A stretch of 64,000 nucleotides of DNA. It comes from Bacillus sp. B15-48. GTDB taxonomy: Bacteria > Bacillota > Bacilli > Bacillales > Cytobacillaceae. Under the pieces are notes generated by a model. That model was not told the origin of the DNA, did not search any database, and was given only the letters and a program-made list of their open reading frames with translations. Positions within the stretch are counted from its first letter, which is position 1. Each line of letters opens with the position of its first letter. Below, piece after piece: positions 8,577-17,203 of this stretch. The translations under genes were made by a program, and so were the position numbers. The stretch covers positions 62,001 to 126,000 of the forward strand of contig NZ_WOFU01000004.1 of the NCBI RefSeq assembly GCF_016879755.1. Direction: 5' to 3'.

Positions 8577-9419
8577 ATGAAATTCGAAACGATTTTATAT
8601 GAGAAAAAAGGTGGAGTTGCAAAAATAACGATGAATCGACCGGAAGTAAGAAATGCTCAAAATGGTCGAATGATTGAGGAAATGCACGAAGCCTATCAAG
8701 TTGCTGAAAAAGATCAGGAAGTAAAAGTTGTCATCCTTGCGGGTGCAGGCCCAACCTTTTGCTCGGGTCATGATTTAAAAACATACCCTGTTGAAGAAGG
8801 AGCATTATTCAGAGCGGCAAATACAGAAGGCAAGTGGGAATATGAAAAAGAATACTTTTATGAAAAGACTTTAAAGCCTTGGCGTATGAAAAAACCAGTT
8901 ATTGCACAAGTTCAAGGGCACTGTGTGGCAGCAGGATTTATGCTTGCAAATATGTGTGATCTGATTGTTGCTGCGGACAATGCTCAATTCGGAGATCCAG
9001 TTGTGAGAATGGGTGCTGCAGCTGTGGAAGTATTTTGTCATCCTTGGGTTTTACCGCCGCGCATCGCTAAAGAATTGTTATTAACAGGGAATTTATTGAA
9101 TGCTGAGCAGGCATTACAGTTTGGAATGGTAAATAAAGTGGTTCCACTAGAGCAGCTAGAGGAAGAGACATTAGCGATGGCCGAACATATCGCAAAAATG
9201 CCATCTTTTGCAGTTGGAATGATTAAGCATTCAATTAACAGAACAATGGATATTATGGGATTTTCGAACTCACTAAATGCACATTTTGATACACATATTC
9301 TTGTGCATCGAACAGATGAGGCCTTAACGCTCTTGGATGCGAACCGAGAGAAAGCAGGCAGTGTAAAACAGTTTATTCAATCTCGTGATGAACAATTCAG
9401 TGAAAACAGCAATAAATGA
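8577..9419 (+). CDS. Crotonase-fold protein lacking both hydratase glutamates
   Basis: The 280-residue protein is a member of the enoyl-CoA hydratase/isomerase superfamily. FCSGHDLK (residues 61-68) and VAAGFMLANMCD (117-128) form the CoA and oxyanion-hole elements. When aligned with rat mitochondrial enoyl-CoA hydratase, the two catalytic Glu positions (144 and 164 there) are Met122 and Val142 here. Simple syn-hydration is therefore unlikely. Other crotonase chemistries, such as hydrolysis, C-C cleavage, isomerisation or decarboxylation, are possible. It sits between two acyl-CoA dehydrogenase genes with gaps of about 30 bases, so it should act on the same CoA thioester. Confidence 0.85.
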   Translation: MKFETILYEKKGGVAKITMNRPEVRNAQNGRMIEEMHEAYQVAEKDQEVKVVILAGAGPTFCSGHDLKTYPVEEGALFRAANTEGKWEYEKEYFYEKTLKPWRMKKPVIAQVQGHCVAAGFMLANMCDLIVAADNAQFGDPVVRMGAAAVEVFCHPWVLPPRIAKELLLTGNLLNAEQALQFGMVNKVVPLEQLEEETLAMAEHIAKMPSFAVGMIKHSINRTMDIMGFSNSLNAHFDTHILVHRTDEALTLLDANREKAGSVKQFIQSRDEQFSENSNK

Positions 9420-9450
9420 ATGAAAAAATAATACACCGGAGGTTTAATCA

Positions 9451-10629
9451 ATGGATATTTCTTTTACACAAGAACAGGAGGAATACAGACTTCGGGCGCG
9501 CAATTGGATTCGCGAGAATCTATCTCCTTCAAACATAGTAAATCAAAACAAAAATTATGAAGAAATAGCAAAGGAAAAGTTAGAATGGGAGAAAAAACTT
9601 TACAGAGCTGGATATGCTGGGATTACTTGGGATAAAGAGTACGGAGGCCAAGGGTTAGACCAAGTATATCAAATCATTTTCAATGAAGAGTTAGGGAGAG
9701 CTGATGCACCTAGAGGACTAAATTTGATAGGTACAAATATTGTTGGTCCAACTTTTCTGGAAATTGGGACAGAAGAACAGAAGCGCCGCTTTATTCCAAA
9801 AATTCTTGCAGGTGAGGAAGTTTGGTGCCAAGGCTTTTCTGAGCCGAATGCGGGTTCAGACTTAGCTTCATTAAGCGCAAAGGCAGAGTTAGTAGGTGAT
9901 GAATGGGTAATTAACGGTCAAAAAATTTGGACCAGCTGGGCCCAATTTGCAGATTATTGTATCGTATTAGCACGAACAGATCCAGATGCCCCAAAACATA
10001 AGGGAATCACCTGTTTCCTCGTTCCGATGGAAACTCCTGGTATCACTGTTCGACCTCTAATACAGATGGGTGGAGAACGTGATGACTTTTCAGAAGTATT
10101 CTTTGATGATGTGAAAATACGAAAAGACGCTGTTTTAGGTGAAGTGAACAATGGTTGGCAGGTAGCAATGAGAGCGCTATCATACGAACGTGGAAGCGAT
10201 ACGCTCAGGAAACACGCTAGATTCAAGCAAGAACTAAGTGAATTAGTGCGTTTAAGTGATGAGTTAGTAATCGATAAAGATACTTATTTTGCAAATTCTT
10301 ATTATCGCCAACAGCTAGCAAAAGCTTATATTGAAGTCGAAATCCTTCGCTTTTTAGGATTAAAAACGGCAAATAAATTAATTAACAACAAAAAACTTGG
10401 GACCGAAACATCCATCCAAAAATTATATTGGAGTGAGTATCACCAGCGATTTGGTGAACTAGCGATGGAAATTCAAAGTTCTGATAGTACGTATTGGAAA
10501 GAAGATGGAATTTTAAATGGGAAATTCCAAGAAATCTTTATTCGTTCACGAGCTGAAACAATTTTTGCTGGGTCATCACAAATTCAAAAAAATATAATCG
10601 CTGAAAGAATTTTAGGAATGCCAAGATAG
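9451..10629 (+). CDS. Acyl-CoA dehydrogenase, FadE29-like subunit
   Basis: The 392-residue ACAD has the substrate- and FAD-binding segments GFSEPNAGSDLASL near residue 130 and the terminal AGSSQIQKNIIAERILGMPR typical of FadE29/ChsE2-type subunits. It uses FAD to introduce the alpha-beta double bond in an acyl-CoA and would pass electrons to ETF, which is not encoded here. An ACCGGAGG ribosome site precedes the ATG. Together with the ACAD at 7443 it probably forms a heterotetramer. The pair-plus-crotonase layout recalls side-chain or ring beta-oxidation modules of sterol-degrading actinobacteria. Confidence 0.87.
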   Translation: MDISFTQEQEEYRLRARNWIRENLSPSNIVNQNKNYEEIAKEKLEWEKKLYRAGYAGITWDKEYGGQGLDQVYQIIFNEELGRADAPRGLNLIGTNIVGPTFLEIGTEEQKRRFIPKILAGEEVWCQGFSEPNAGSDLASLSAKAELVGDEWVINGQKIWTSWAQFADYCIVLARTDPDAPKHKGITCFLVPMETPGITVRPLIQMGGERDDFSEVFFDDVKIRKDAVLGEVNNGWQVAMRALSYERGSDTLRKHARFKQELSELVRLSDELVIDKDTYFANSYYRQQLAKAYIEVEILRFLGLKTANKLINNKKLGTETSIQKLYWSEYHQRFGELAMEIQSSDSTYWKEDGILNGKFQEIFIRSRAETIFAGSSQIQKNIIAERILGMPR

Positions 10630-10675
10630 CATCAGTAATTACAAATAATTTTGAATAAAAAGGGAATGAAATTTA

Positions 10676-11653
10676 ATGAAAGCAGTTTTAATTAAGGATT
10701 CATCAAATCACCTTTACATAGGTGACTCGAGTGAGCCGCAACTAGGGGACAATGACTTACTAGTGTCCGTGAAGGCGACTGCCTTGAATCGTGCAGATAT
10801 TGCTCAGAAAAACGGAATGTATCCACCCCCAAAAGGAGAATCAGATATCCTTGGTCTAGAAATGGCTGGTGCTGTTGAGAAGGTTGGAAGAAGTGTCCAA
10901 GACTGGGAAGTTGGTGACCGAGTTTTTGCGTTACTACCTGGAGGTGGCTATGCAGAAAAAGTGGTAATTCCTGCAGGAATGGCGATGCGAATACCGGACA
11001 ATTTATCATATACCGAAGCCGCAGCCATTCCGGAAGCATACTTAACAGCATTTTTAAATTTATCTGTTCTAGCTGGTGTTAAAGCTGGTGAACATGTCCT
11101 TATCCATGCAGGAGCAAGTGGTGTCGGCACTGCAGCGATACAACTTGTACGAGAATGGGGTGCCATCTCAGTCGTTACTGCTGGGTCAGAGAAAAAGTTA
11201 AATGTTTGTAAAAATCTTGGCGCGGAGTACTTAATTAACTATAAAGACGGCGACTTTTCGAATGGCCTTGTTGAATTCACTTCGAATAAAGGTGTTGATG
11301 TGATTTTAGATCCTGTTGGCGCCTCGATGTGGCAGGAGAATATGAATTCGATAAGTACAGATGGGCGGTGGATATTCATTGGTGGTTTAGGTGGGTACTT
11401 GCTCTCGGAAGTTAATTTACTACAACTTTTGTTTAAGAGAATTCATTTCATTGGTTCAACTTTACGTGCTCGTTCGAAAGCTGACAAAATCGAATTAACG
11501 AAAAAGTTTTTTAGCTTTGCTGAGGAAAAATTTAAAAATGGTAAATTGATTCCTGTTATTGACCAAGTGATGAGTTGGCACGATGTGAATGAAGCTCATC
11601 AGGTAATGGAGGCAAATAAAAATATTGGAAAAATCGTGTTAAAGATTGATTGA
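10676..11653 (+). CDS. NAD(P)H-quinone oxidoreductase-like MDR protein (PIG3 type)
   Basis: The 325-residue medium-chain reductase lacks zinc ligands. It has the QOR/PIG3 hallmarks: ALNRADIAQKNGMYPPP near residue 38, the nucleotide-binding HAGASGVGTAAIQL near 143, and DPVGA near 218. These proteins use NADPH to reduce quinones or activated C=C bonds. In this operon it may reduce an enone or enoyl intermediate (inference). It follows the ACAD gene by about 45 bases and precedes RO1 in the same direction. Confidence 0.85.
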   Translation: MKAVLIKDSSNHLYIGDSSEPQLGDNDLLVSVKATALNRADIAQKNGMYPPPKGESDILGLEMAGAVEKVGRSVQDWEVGDRVFALLPGGGYAEKVVIPAGMAMRIPDNLSYTEAAAIPEAYLTAFLNLSVLAGVKAGEHVLIHAGASGVGTAAIQLVREWGAISVVTAGSEKKLNVCKNLGAEYLINYKDGDFSNGLVEFTSNKGVDVILDPVGASMWQENMNSISTDGRWIFIGGLGGYLLSEVNLLQLLFKRIHFIGSTLRARSKADKIELTKKFFSFAEEKFKNGKLIPVIDQVMSWHDVNEAHQVMEANKNIGKIVLKID

Positions 11654-11700
11654 TTTTGGATTGAAAACCCCATTATTAAGCTAAAAGGAGTAGAGAAATT

Positions 11701-13173
11701 ATGAGTACAGATTTTAAAAAGGTTATGTCAAATTTTGAAGAGTTGGTTGAAAGAACACGGAGAACGAACCAGAAAATTAATCCACCACTCGGTGATCCGG
11801 AAGATTTCATGATTGAACCAGATTGTGCACCCCATTCTTTAGATGCTAAACCTAAGAAGAGATTGAATGAACTGTATCCGAATATTGCTCATTACCGCCA
11901 AATCCCTACTGAACTATATACAAGCCATGAAGTGATGAAAAAAGAATGGGAAACACTTTGGCAGAAAACATGGCTTGTCGCCGGAAGAGCATCTGATATT
12001 CCAGAAATAGGGGATTGGTTTAAGTTCGATATTGGCCCTGAATCATTTATTATCACCCGCAGTAGTGAAGATTCAGTCCATGCAATGTACAATGTTTGTC
12101 GACACCGCGGTAACCGATTAGTAAATGAAGGTTTTGGAAAAGGGGCAAAAAGCTTCACATGTAACTACCATTCATGGATGTTTACACTAGAAGGAAAGAA
12201 TGCCCGCATCACCGACCGCGAGACCTTCGCGCCGGAAATCTTGTGTCAAAACCTTGATTTGCCAACGGTCAAAACCCATATTTGGGGTGGATTTGTTTTC
12301 ATTAACATGGATGAAGACCCAGTTCCATTTGAAGAATATATGGGTGAAATGATTAATATTATGGGGCCATATAAAATGGAAGATATGCATGTTATTAAAG
12401 ATACACAGATGGTGATGCCAGCGAACTGGAAAACAACATTAGATGCATTCCAGGAAATGTACCATCTTCACCAAACGCATCCGCAAGGGGTTTATACGAT
12501 TGATGATCATTTTGGTCAATATGACTTTTTTAAGAATGGTCATAATCGCATGATTGTTCCTCGTGGACTTGTTAGTAAACGACAAAAAGACCATGAAACA
12601 GTAAATGACTTCCTTAAAATTATGCTTAGAGATGCTGGTATTGATCCAGATACATTTCCTGGCAAAGCAGATGATGTGCGTGAAGCGATTAAACAAAAAA
12701 AACGTAAACCAGATAATGCCTTTGGTTTAGATTATAGTGAAATGTCTGATAGTCAAGTCGTTGATAACTGGAACATTACTTGGTTTCCAAATATCACATT
12801 TAACGCGTATCCCGAAGGAATGCTTGTACAACGCTTCCGTCCTCATCCGACGGACCCAAATCTATCCATCTATGATATTACTGTTCTAAGTGCGAAATTG
12901 AAGCCAGGCGCGAGAAAGCCGTTTGTGTTTTCAGCAACATTTGGCGTTGATCCAGATGCAGATATTAGCGGTGAGACCCGTCCAGAAAGAGAATACACAG
13001 ACATGGACAATACGAAAATGGGACGCTTGCTTGACCAGGATATTGAGCAGCTTACAGGAGTTCAAGCTGGCTTAGGTTCAAAAGCGCTTGGAAATAAAAT
13101 TGTTTTAAGTGAGCAAGAGCGCAGACTGCAACAGTTTTATGCTGAGTATGATATGTACATGAAGAAGTTTAAA
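11701..13173 (+). repeat. Long direct repeat, copy 1 (RO1 coding region)
   Basis: This region is repeated at 26356-27828 without indels. The first 197 bases (11701-11897) and the block 12901-13091 (191 bases) are identical to the second copy. Bases around 12535-12640 carry many silent differences. The flanking spacers differ, so the repeat stops at the gene borders. Confidence 0.9.
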
Positions 13174-13176
13174 TGA
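11701..13176 (+). CDS. Rieske non-heme iron oxygenase, alpha subunit (RO1)
   Basis: The 491-residue oxygenase component has a Rieske [2Fe-2S] site formed by Cys133, His135, Cys154 and His157. The mononuclear iron site includes His255 and His260. The residue bridging the two metal sites, Asp in naphthalene dioxygenase, is Glu252 here (sequence E-M-Y-H-L-H-Q-T-H). The third iron ligand is probably an Asp in the later LLDQDIEQL stretch. No beta subunit, ferredoxin or ferredoxin reductase is nearby. An AAAGGAG site precedes the ATG. It is nearly identical to the gene at 26356. The flavoprotein gene OYE1 follows. Confidence 0.92.
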   Translation: MSTDFKKVMSNFEELVERTRRTNQKINPPLGDPEDFMIEPDCAPHSLDAKPKKRLNELYPNIAHYRQIPTELYTSHEVMKKEWETLWQKTWLVAGRASDIPEIGDWFKFDIGPESFIITRSSEDSVHAMYNVCRHRGNRLVNEGFGKGAKSFTCNYHSWMFTLEGKNARITDRETFAPEILCQNLDLPTVKTHIWGGFVFINMDEDPVPFEEYMGEMINIMGPYKMEDMHVIKDTQMVMPANWKTTLDAFQEMYHLHQTHPQGVYTIDDHFGQYDFFKNGHNRMIVPRGLVSKRQKDHETVNDFLKIMLRDAGIDPDTFPGKADDVREAIKQKKRKPDNAFGLDYSEMSDSQVVDNWNITWFPNITFNAYPEGMLVQRFRPHPTDPNLSIYDITVLSAKLKPGARKPFVFSATFGVDPDADISGETRPEREYTDMDNTKMGRLLDQDIEQLTGVQAGLGSKALGNKIVLSEQERRLQQFYAEYDMYMKKFK

Positions 13177-13360
13177 ATTTTGAAAAATTCACAATCAATA
13201 ACACATTCACTGAGAAGAACTTTAGCATGTTGTAATTAATGAACGGGTGGCTGATGTAGTATATAAAACTTTTCAGTCATCCTTCATTTACTAATTGATT
13301 GGAAAGTGTAAAACTGCCACTAGGATGAATAGTAAAAAACGATGGTAAAGGGTGGAGCCG

Positions 13361-15337
13361 GTGCAAAAGTTGGAAAATACTTATAAAAATCTATTAGAAC
13401 CTGGTTATATCGGAAATATGAAGGTAAGGAATCGTATTACGATGTCCCCAATGGGGAGTTTTTTAGACAATCCTGATGGCACTCCTTCGAAAACACAGAT
13501 TGAATATTATGAAGCGCGGGCAAAAGGTGGGGTTGGGCTTGTTACGATTGAAGCCCAATACATTACAAATAAAACGGACCCTTGGCTAAAACATAAAGCT
13601 ATTGTTGATACAGATGAACAGGCGGAGGGCTGGAAGATACTTGCAGATGTGATTCATGCCCATGGTGCAAAAGCAGCGATGCAAATAAGTATTGGGCTTG
13701 GGCGAAATGCTTTTACTTTTGAAGATGGAGAAATGGTATCTGCTTCAGCGGTGCCAGCATTTAGAGAACCTGATAAGCTTTGTCGTGCCTTGACTGTTGA
13801 AGAGATTCATGACCTCGTCGGCTCTTATAGAAGAGCGGCAAAACGTGCATTAGATGCTGGAATTGATTGTTTACAAATCCATGCCCATGGTGGGTATATT
13901 CTGGATCAGTTTATGACACCACTTTGGAACAAACGGACAGATGAATACGGAGGAAGTTTTGAAAATCGGATGCGCTTTATAAAAGAAGCTTACTATGCAA
14001 TTCGCGACGTAGTCGGTCCAGGATATCCAATCACAGTTCGGATGGCAGCCTATCATGATTTTGAGGGTGGAAGAACATTAGAAGAAAGTATTGAAATGAT
14101 AAAATATTTAGAAAAACTAGGGGTTGACGCCTTTGATATCGACTTAGGTGCATATGAACGTAAACAATGGATTACTCCAACTGTTTATCATGGGATTTCT
14201 AGTATGGCACACGCGGCAGAGGCAATTAAAAAGGTCGTCAACGTTCCGATTATTAACGCTGGTACGCATTCTCCAGAATCTGCAGATCAACTTATTGGCG
14301 AGGGGAAATTTGATTTTGCACAGTTTGGTCGTCCTTTAATTGCTGATCCTGAATTTCCAAATAAGTTAAAGAGCAATCAACCAGAGGAGGTTCGCCCTTG
14401 TATCTTTTGTAATGAATACTGCATTGGTAATATCCAACAGGCAAAAGGGATTTCTTGTGCGGTTCATCCACAAGTAAACTACGAACTACATTTTCCAGAA
14501 TTCGTAGCAAAAGGAATCTTCCCTAATAAAAAAGTCGAGACACCAAGAAATGTGGTAGTAATTGGTGGTGGACCTGCTGGAATAGAGGCAGCAAGAGCGG
14601 CGGCAGAACGCGGACATCAAGTTACTCTTTACAAAAAGAGCGTCCAGTTGGGTGGAAATTTAAATATCGCTTCTAAAGTTTCTTATAAAAGTAGATTGCA
14701 AAAGTTTAAGGCATGGCATGAACGTCAATTGAAAAATTTAGGAGTCGAAGTTCACTTGAATTCTGAAATAACAGAAAATTCAGTTGAGTTGGAGTGCGCC
14801 GATCAAATTATCTTTGCTATCGGTGAAAAACCGGTTCTTCCAAATATCACAGGGATTAATAGAGAAAATGTTGTTGAAGTAATGAGGGCACACCTTCATC
14901 CCGAAACTATTAAAGGTGAAAACATTGTCATTGCCGGTGGTTCAAAGTCTGGATGTGACTTTGCTTTAGAGCTTGCAATACAAGGGAAAAAGGTGACGGT
15001 GGTAGAAAAAAGCGATTCGATTATCCCAGATGCTTTACTCGAAATTCGTAATCCGCTCACTTTTAAATATGAAGAATATGGGGTACAGGTCGTAACAAAC
15101 CATGAAGTTATAGAAATGACGGAAACTGGGTTGAAAGCAAAGACAGCTGATGGGGAAATCATTGAAATTCCTGCCGACACTATCGTCGCAGCTTTTGGCA
15201 GAACTAGAGAAAACCCGCTCGTCAATAGAATTGTTGGAAAATACAAATCAGCGATGGTTTTAAGTGACAGCATTTCACCTAGTTCTACCGGGAAAGCAGT
15301 ACACGCGGGATTTAACGCAGCATTAACGATTGAATAA
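13361..15337 (+). CDS. FMN/4Fe-4S/FAD oxidoreductase of the 2,4-dienoyl-CoA reductase/TMA dehydrogenase family (OYE1)
   Basis: The protein has about 658 residues. The N-terminal half is an Old Yellow Enzyme TIM barrel for FMN, with RITMSPMGSFLDNP and HAHGGYILDQFMTPLWNKRTDEYGG. A C-x2-C-x3-C-x11-C cluster motif (CIFCNEYC and the later Cys) binds a 4Fe-4S centre. The C-terminal half has two Rossmann folds for FAD and NAD(P)H (VVVIGGGPAG). Relatives include 2,4-dienoyl-CoA reductase, BaiCD and trimethylamine or betaine demethylases. A GTG at 13361 is chosen because it matches the start of the paralogue and is spaced from AAAGGGTGG; an upstream GTG at 13352 overlaps that site. It might reduce a ring or enone, or supply electrons to RO1 (both inference). 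Confidence 0.87.
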   Translation: MQKLENTYKNLLEPGYIGNMKVRNRITMSPMGSFLDNPDGTPSKTQIEYYEARAKGGVGLVTIEAQYITNKTDPWLKHKAIVDTDEQAEGWKILADVIHAHGAKAAMQISIGLGRNAFTFEDGEMVSASAVPAFREPDKLCRALTVEEIHDLVGSYRRAAKRALDAGIDCLQIHAHGGYILDQFMTPLWNKRTDEYGGSFENRMRFIKEAYYAIRDVVGPGYPITVRMAAYHDFEGGRTLEESIEMIKYLEKLGVDAFDIDLGAYERKQWITPTVYHGISSMAHAAEAIKKVVNVPIINAGTHSPESADQLIGEGKFDFAQFGRPLIADPEFPNKLKSNQPEEVRPCIFCNEYCIGNIQQAKGISCAVHPQVNYELHFPEFVAKGIFPNKKVETPRNVVVIGGGPAGIEAARAAAERGHQVTLYKKSVQLGGNLNIASKVSYKSRLQKFKAWHERQLKNLGVEVHLNSEITENSVELECADQIIFAIGEKPVLPNITGINRENVVEVMRAHLHPETIKGENIVIAGGSKSGCDFALELAIQGKKVTVVEKSDSIIPDALLEIRNPLTFKYEEYGVQVVTNHEVIEMTETGLKAKTADGEIIEIPADTIVAAFGRTRENPLVNRIVGKYKSAMVLSDSISPSSTGKAVHAGFNAALTIE

Positions 15338-15404
15338 AAATAAGAATCGAATTTCAATATTAAAATCTCATTTTTAAAATGAAACATAACTTTGAGGAGG
15401 GTCA

Positions 15405-16496
15405 ATGATGAAAAAGAAAGCAATTATCTTTAGTTGGTTATTCGTATTGTTTCTCATAATGACTGCATGTAGTTCAGGTTCAACAAGCGGTACAGAAGGT
15501 GCCGGGGAAGAAGAAACGAGAGGGAATGATAGTCAAGAAGAAATTACATTAAAAGTTGCTACTGTGACACCTGAACAAGATGATGATTCTGTCTATGTTT
15601 ACAAAGCGTGGATGGATCGCGTGACCGAATTAACCGACGGGCAAATTCAATTTGAATGGTATCCTGCTGGCCAATTAGGAAGCTTATCGGATTATATTAC
15701 ATTAGTTAATAATAAAGCAATTGACATTGGTATGTTTACGTTCTCAGCTTTCCCCAATGAAATGCCAGTTGCTCATAATTTATTTGGCTTGCCTGGAGTA
15801 TTTAATTCCGCTTTAGAAGGATCAACCGTAGCTTGGAACTTGATTCAAGATGATTTTTTGTTGCAATCCGATTTTTTAAGTAATGGGGTAAGACCTTTAG
15901 TGGTCACAACAACTCCTCCATACGATATTCTTTCAAAAGAAGAAATTCGCGTACCTGCAGATTTAAAGGGAGTGAAATTAAAAACAGGGTCTGGAATGCA
16001 GACAAATTTAGCTGAATTTATTGGTGCAACCGGAGTACCATTAGCATTGCCTGATGTATATGAAGCGTATGAACGTGGAACAGTTGATGCTCAACTTGCT
16101 TACGCTTCTACGGACACATCTTATGGTTATAGAGAAATAAGTAATTACGGTACGTTGAATATCGGTGCTTCAGCCGGGTCGACAGGTCTATTAATTGGTG
16201 AACCATTGTTTCAAAGCTTGCCAGTTAATGTTCAAGAAGCGATGATGCAAGCTGGTGAGGAAGTTTCAAGCAGCGGAGGAAAAGCATTTGATGAAGAAAC
16301 GGCGGCAAGAGAGCAAAGGTGGATAGCAGACGGGGATGTCAATTTGTTTGAACCAACGCCAGAAGAAATGGCAGAGTGGGAAAAAGTATTTGAAGAGTTT
16401 AATCAGTATTGGTTAGAACAAAAGAACGATGAACAATTGAATCAAGCTTACGATATGCTACTTGAAGAAGTTGAAAAATTCAGAGCAAATAATTAA
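15405..16496 (+). CDS. dctP: TRAP transporter solute-binding lipoprotein (SBP1)
   Basis: The 363-residue protein has a lipoprotein signal with lipobox MTAC (Cys22), then a low-complexity linker rich in Gly, Glu and Ser, then a DctP-fold domain. It would capture an organic acid outside the membrane for the QM permease just downstream. Unusually, the residue usually occupied by the conserved carboxylate-binding Arg (GxKxR in the family) is Lys193 in GVKLKTGSG. The other four binding proteins in the window keep Arg. A GAGGAGGG site precedes the start. Confidence 0.88.
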   Translation: MMKKKAIIFSWLFVLFLIMTACSSGSTSGTEGAGEEETRGNDSQEEITLKVATVTPEQDDDSVYVYKAWMDRVTELTDGQIQFEWYPAGQLGSLSDYITLVNNKAIDIGMFTFSAFPNEMPVAHNLFGLPGVFNSALEGSTVAWNLIQDDFLLQSDFLSNGVRPLVVTTTPPYDILSKEEIRVPADLKGVKLKTGSGMQTNLAEFIGATGVPLALPDVYEAYERGTVDAQLAYASTDTSYGYREISNYGTLNIGASAGSTGLLIGEPLFQSLPVNVQEAMMQAGEEVSSSGGKAFDEETAAREQRWIADGDVNLFEPTPEEMAEWEKVFEEFNQYWLEQKNDEQLNQAYDMLLEEVEKFRANN

Positions 16497-16528
16497 TTTT
16501 TAAATTTAAGTTTCATTACAGCTAACTG

Positions 16529-16569
16529 GTTCCCTTTGTTCATTAAATGATTGAATGAACAAGGGGAAC
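16529..16569 (+). other. Intercistronic hairpin between dctP and dctQ, no U-tract
   Basis: A 16-bp inverted repeat (16529-16544 and 16554-16569, one G-U pair) with a 9-base loop is followed by AAGTACATAA rather than T. Such a hairpin can protect the 3' end of the dctP message and allow more binding protein than permease, as known for periplasmic-binding-protein operons. Confidence 0.7.
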
Positions 16570-16636
16570 AAGTACATAAAACTTAATACTCCACTCTCTT
16601 GGTGTTCTTTAAAACTAATTTATAAGGAGTTTTTAT

Positions 16637-17203
16637 ATGAAAAGATTAAATATTTGGGTGGATAAACTAGATTATCTTTTAATCCGGTTAGCAGCAATTA
16701 CGTTATTTGGGATGATGTTAATTATCTTCTTGGATGCCTCTCTCCGCTTCTTTAGTAATCCGTTGCCAGGCGTTATGGAAATGGCAGAAGAATATTTAAT
16801 GCCAATGGTTGTTTATTTAGGAATTAGTTATACACTCCAACACAAAGCTCATATTAAAGTGGATATTTTTTTAAAAAAGTTAACAAAAAGCCCAAAAAGA
16901 ATTTTAAACATCATAACCAATTTACTAGGGTTAATTGTTTTCGTTTATATGGGTTACTTAAACCTTAAAGAAGGTGTAGGCCATCTTGTTGCTGGATCAA
17001 CGTCTCGTGGTTTGCTGGATTATCCAATAGGACCCGCTATTTTGATTGTCTCAATCGGAATTTTCGTTTTTTCGCTTCGTACCATTTTGGAAACGTATTT
17101 CCTTATAAAGGGAGATGATGAGGAGCAGGTAGAAGCGGATGAATTTTCTGTTAATCCTCGAATAAATGAAAACGGTTACGAAGCTAAGGAAGAGGTGAAA
17201 TGA
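16637..17203 (+). CDS. dctQ: TRAP transporter small membrane subunit (DctQ)
   Basis: The 188-residue protein has four predicted membrane helices (about 17-37, 53-72, 90-110 and 131-152) and the DctQ motif area LDASLRFF and MEMAEEYLMP. It forms the small permease subunit with DctM. Its stop codon overlaps the DctM start (ATGATG), indicating translational coupling. It has a charged C-terminal tail. A TAAGGAG ribosome site precedes the ATG. Confidence 0.88.
   Translation: MKRLNIWVDKLDYLLIRLAAITLFGMMLIIFLDASLRFFSNPLPGVMEMAEEYLMPMVVYLGISYTLQHKAHIKVDIFLKKLTKSPKRILNIITNLLGLIVFVYMGYLNLKEGVGHLVAGSTSRGLLDYPIGPAILIVSIGIFVFSLRTILETYFLIKGDDEEQVEADEFSVNPRINENGYEAKEEVK

Noticed and set aside
14896-15423. 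A 175-codon minus-strand frame antisense to the end of OYE1
   Set aside because: It lies opposite a conserved FAD/NAD domain and has no ribosome site or homologous features.
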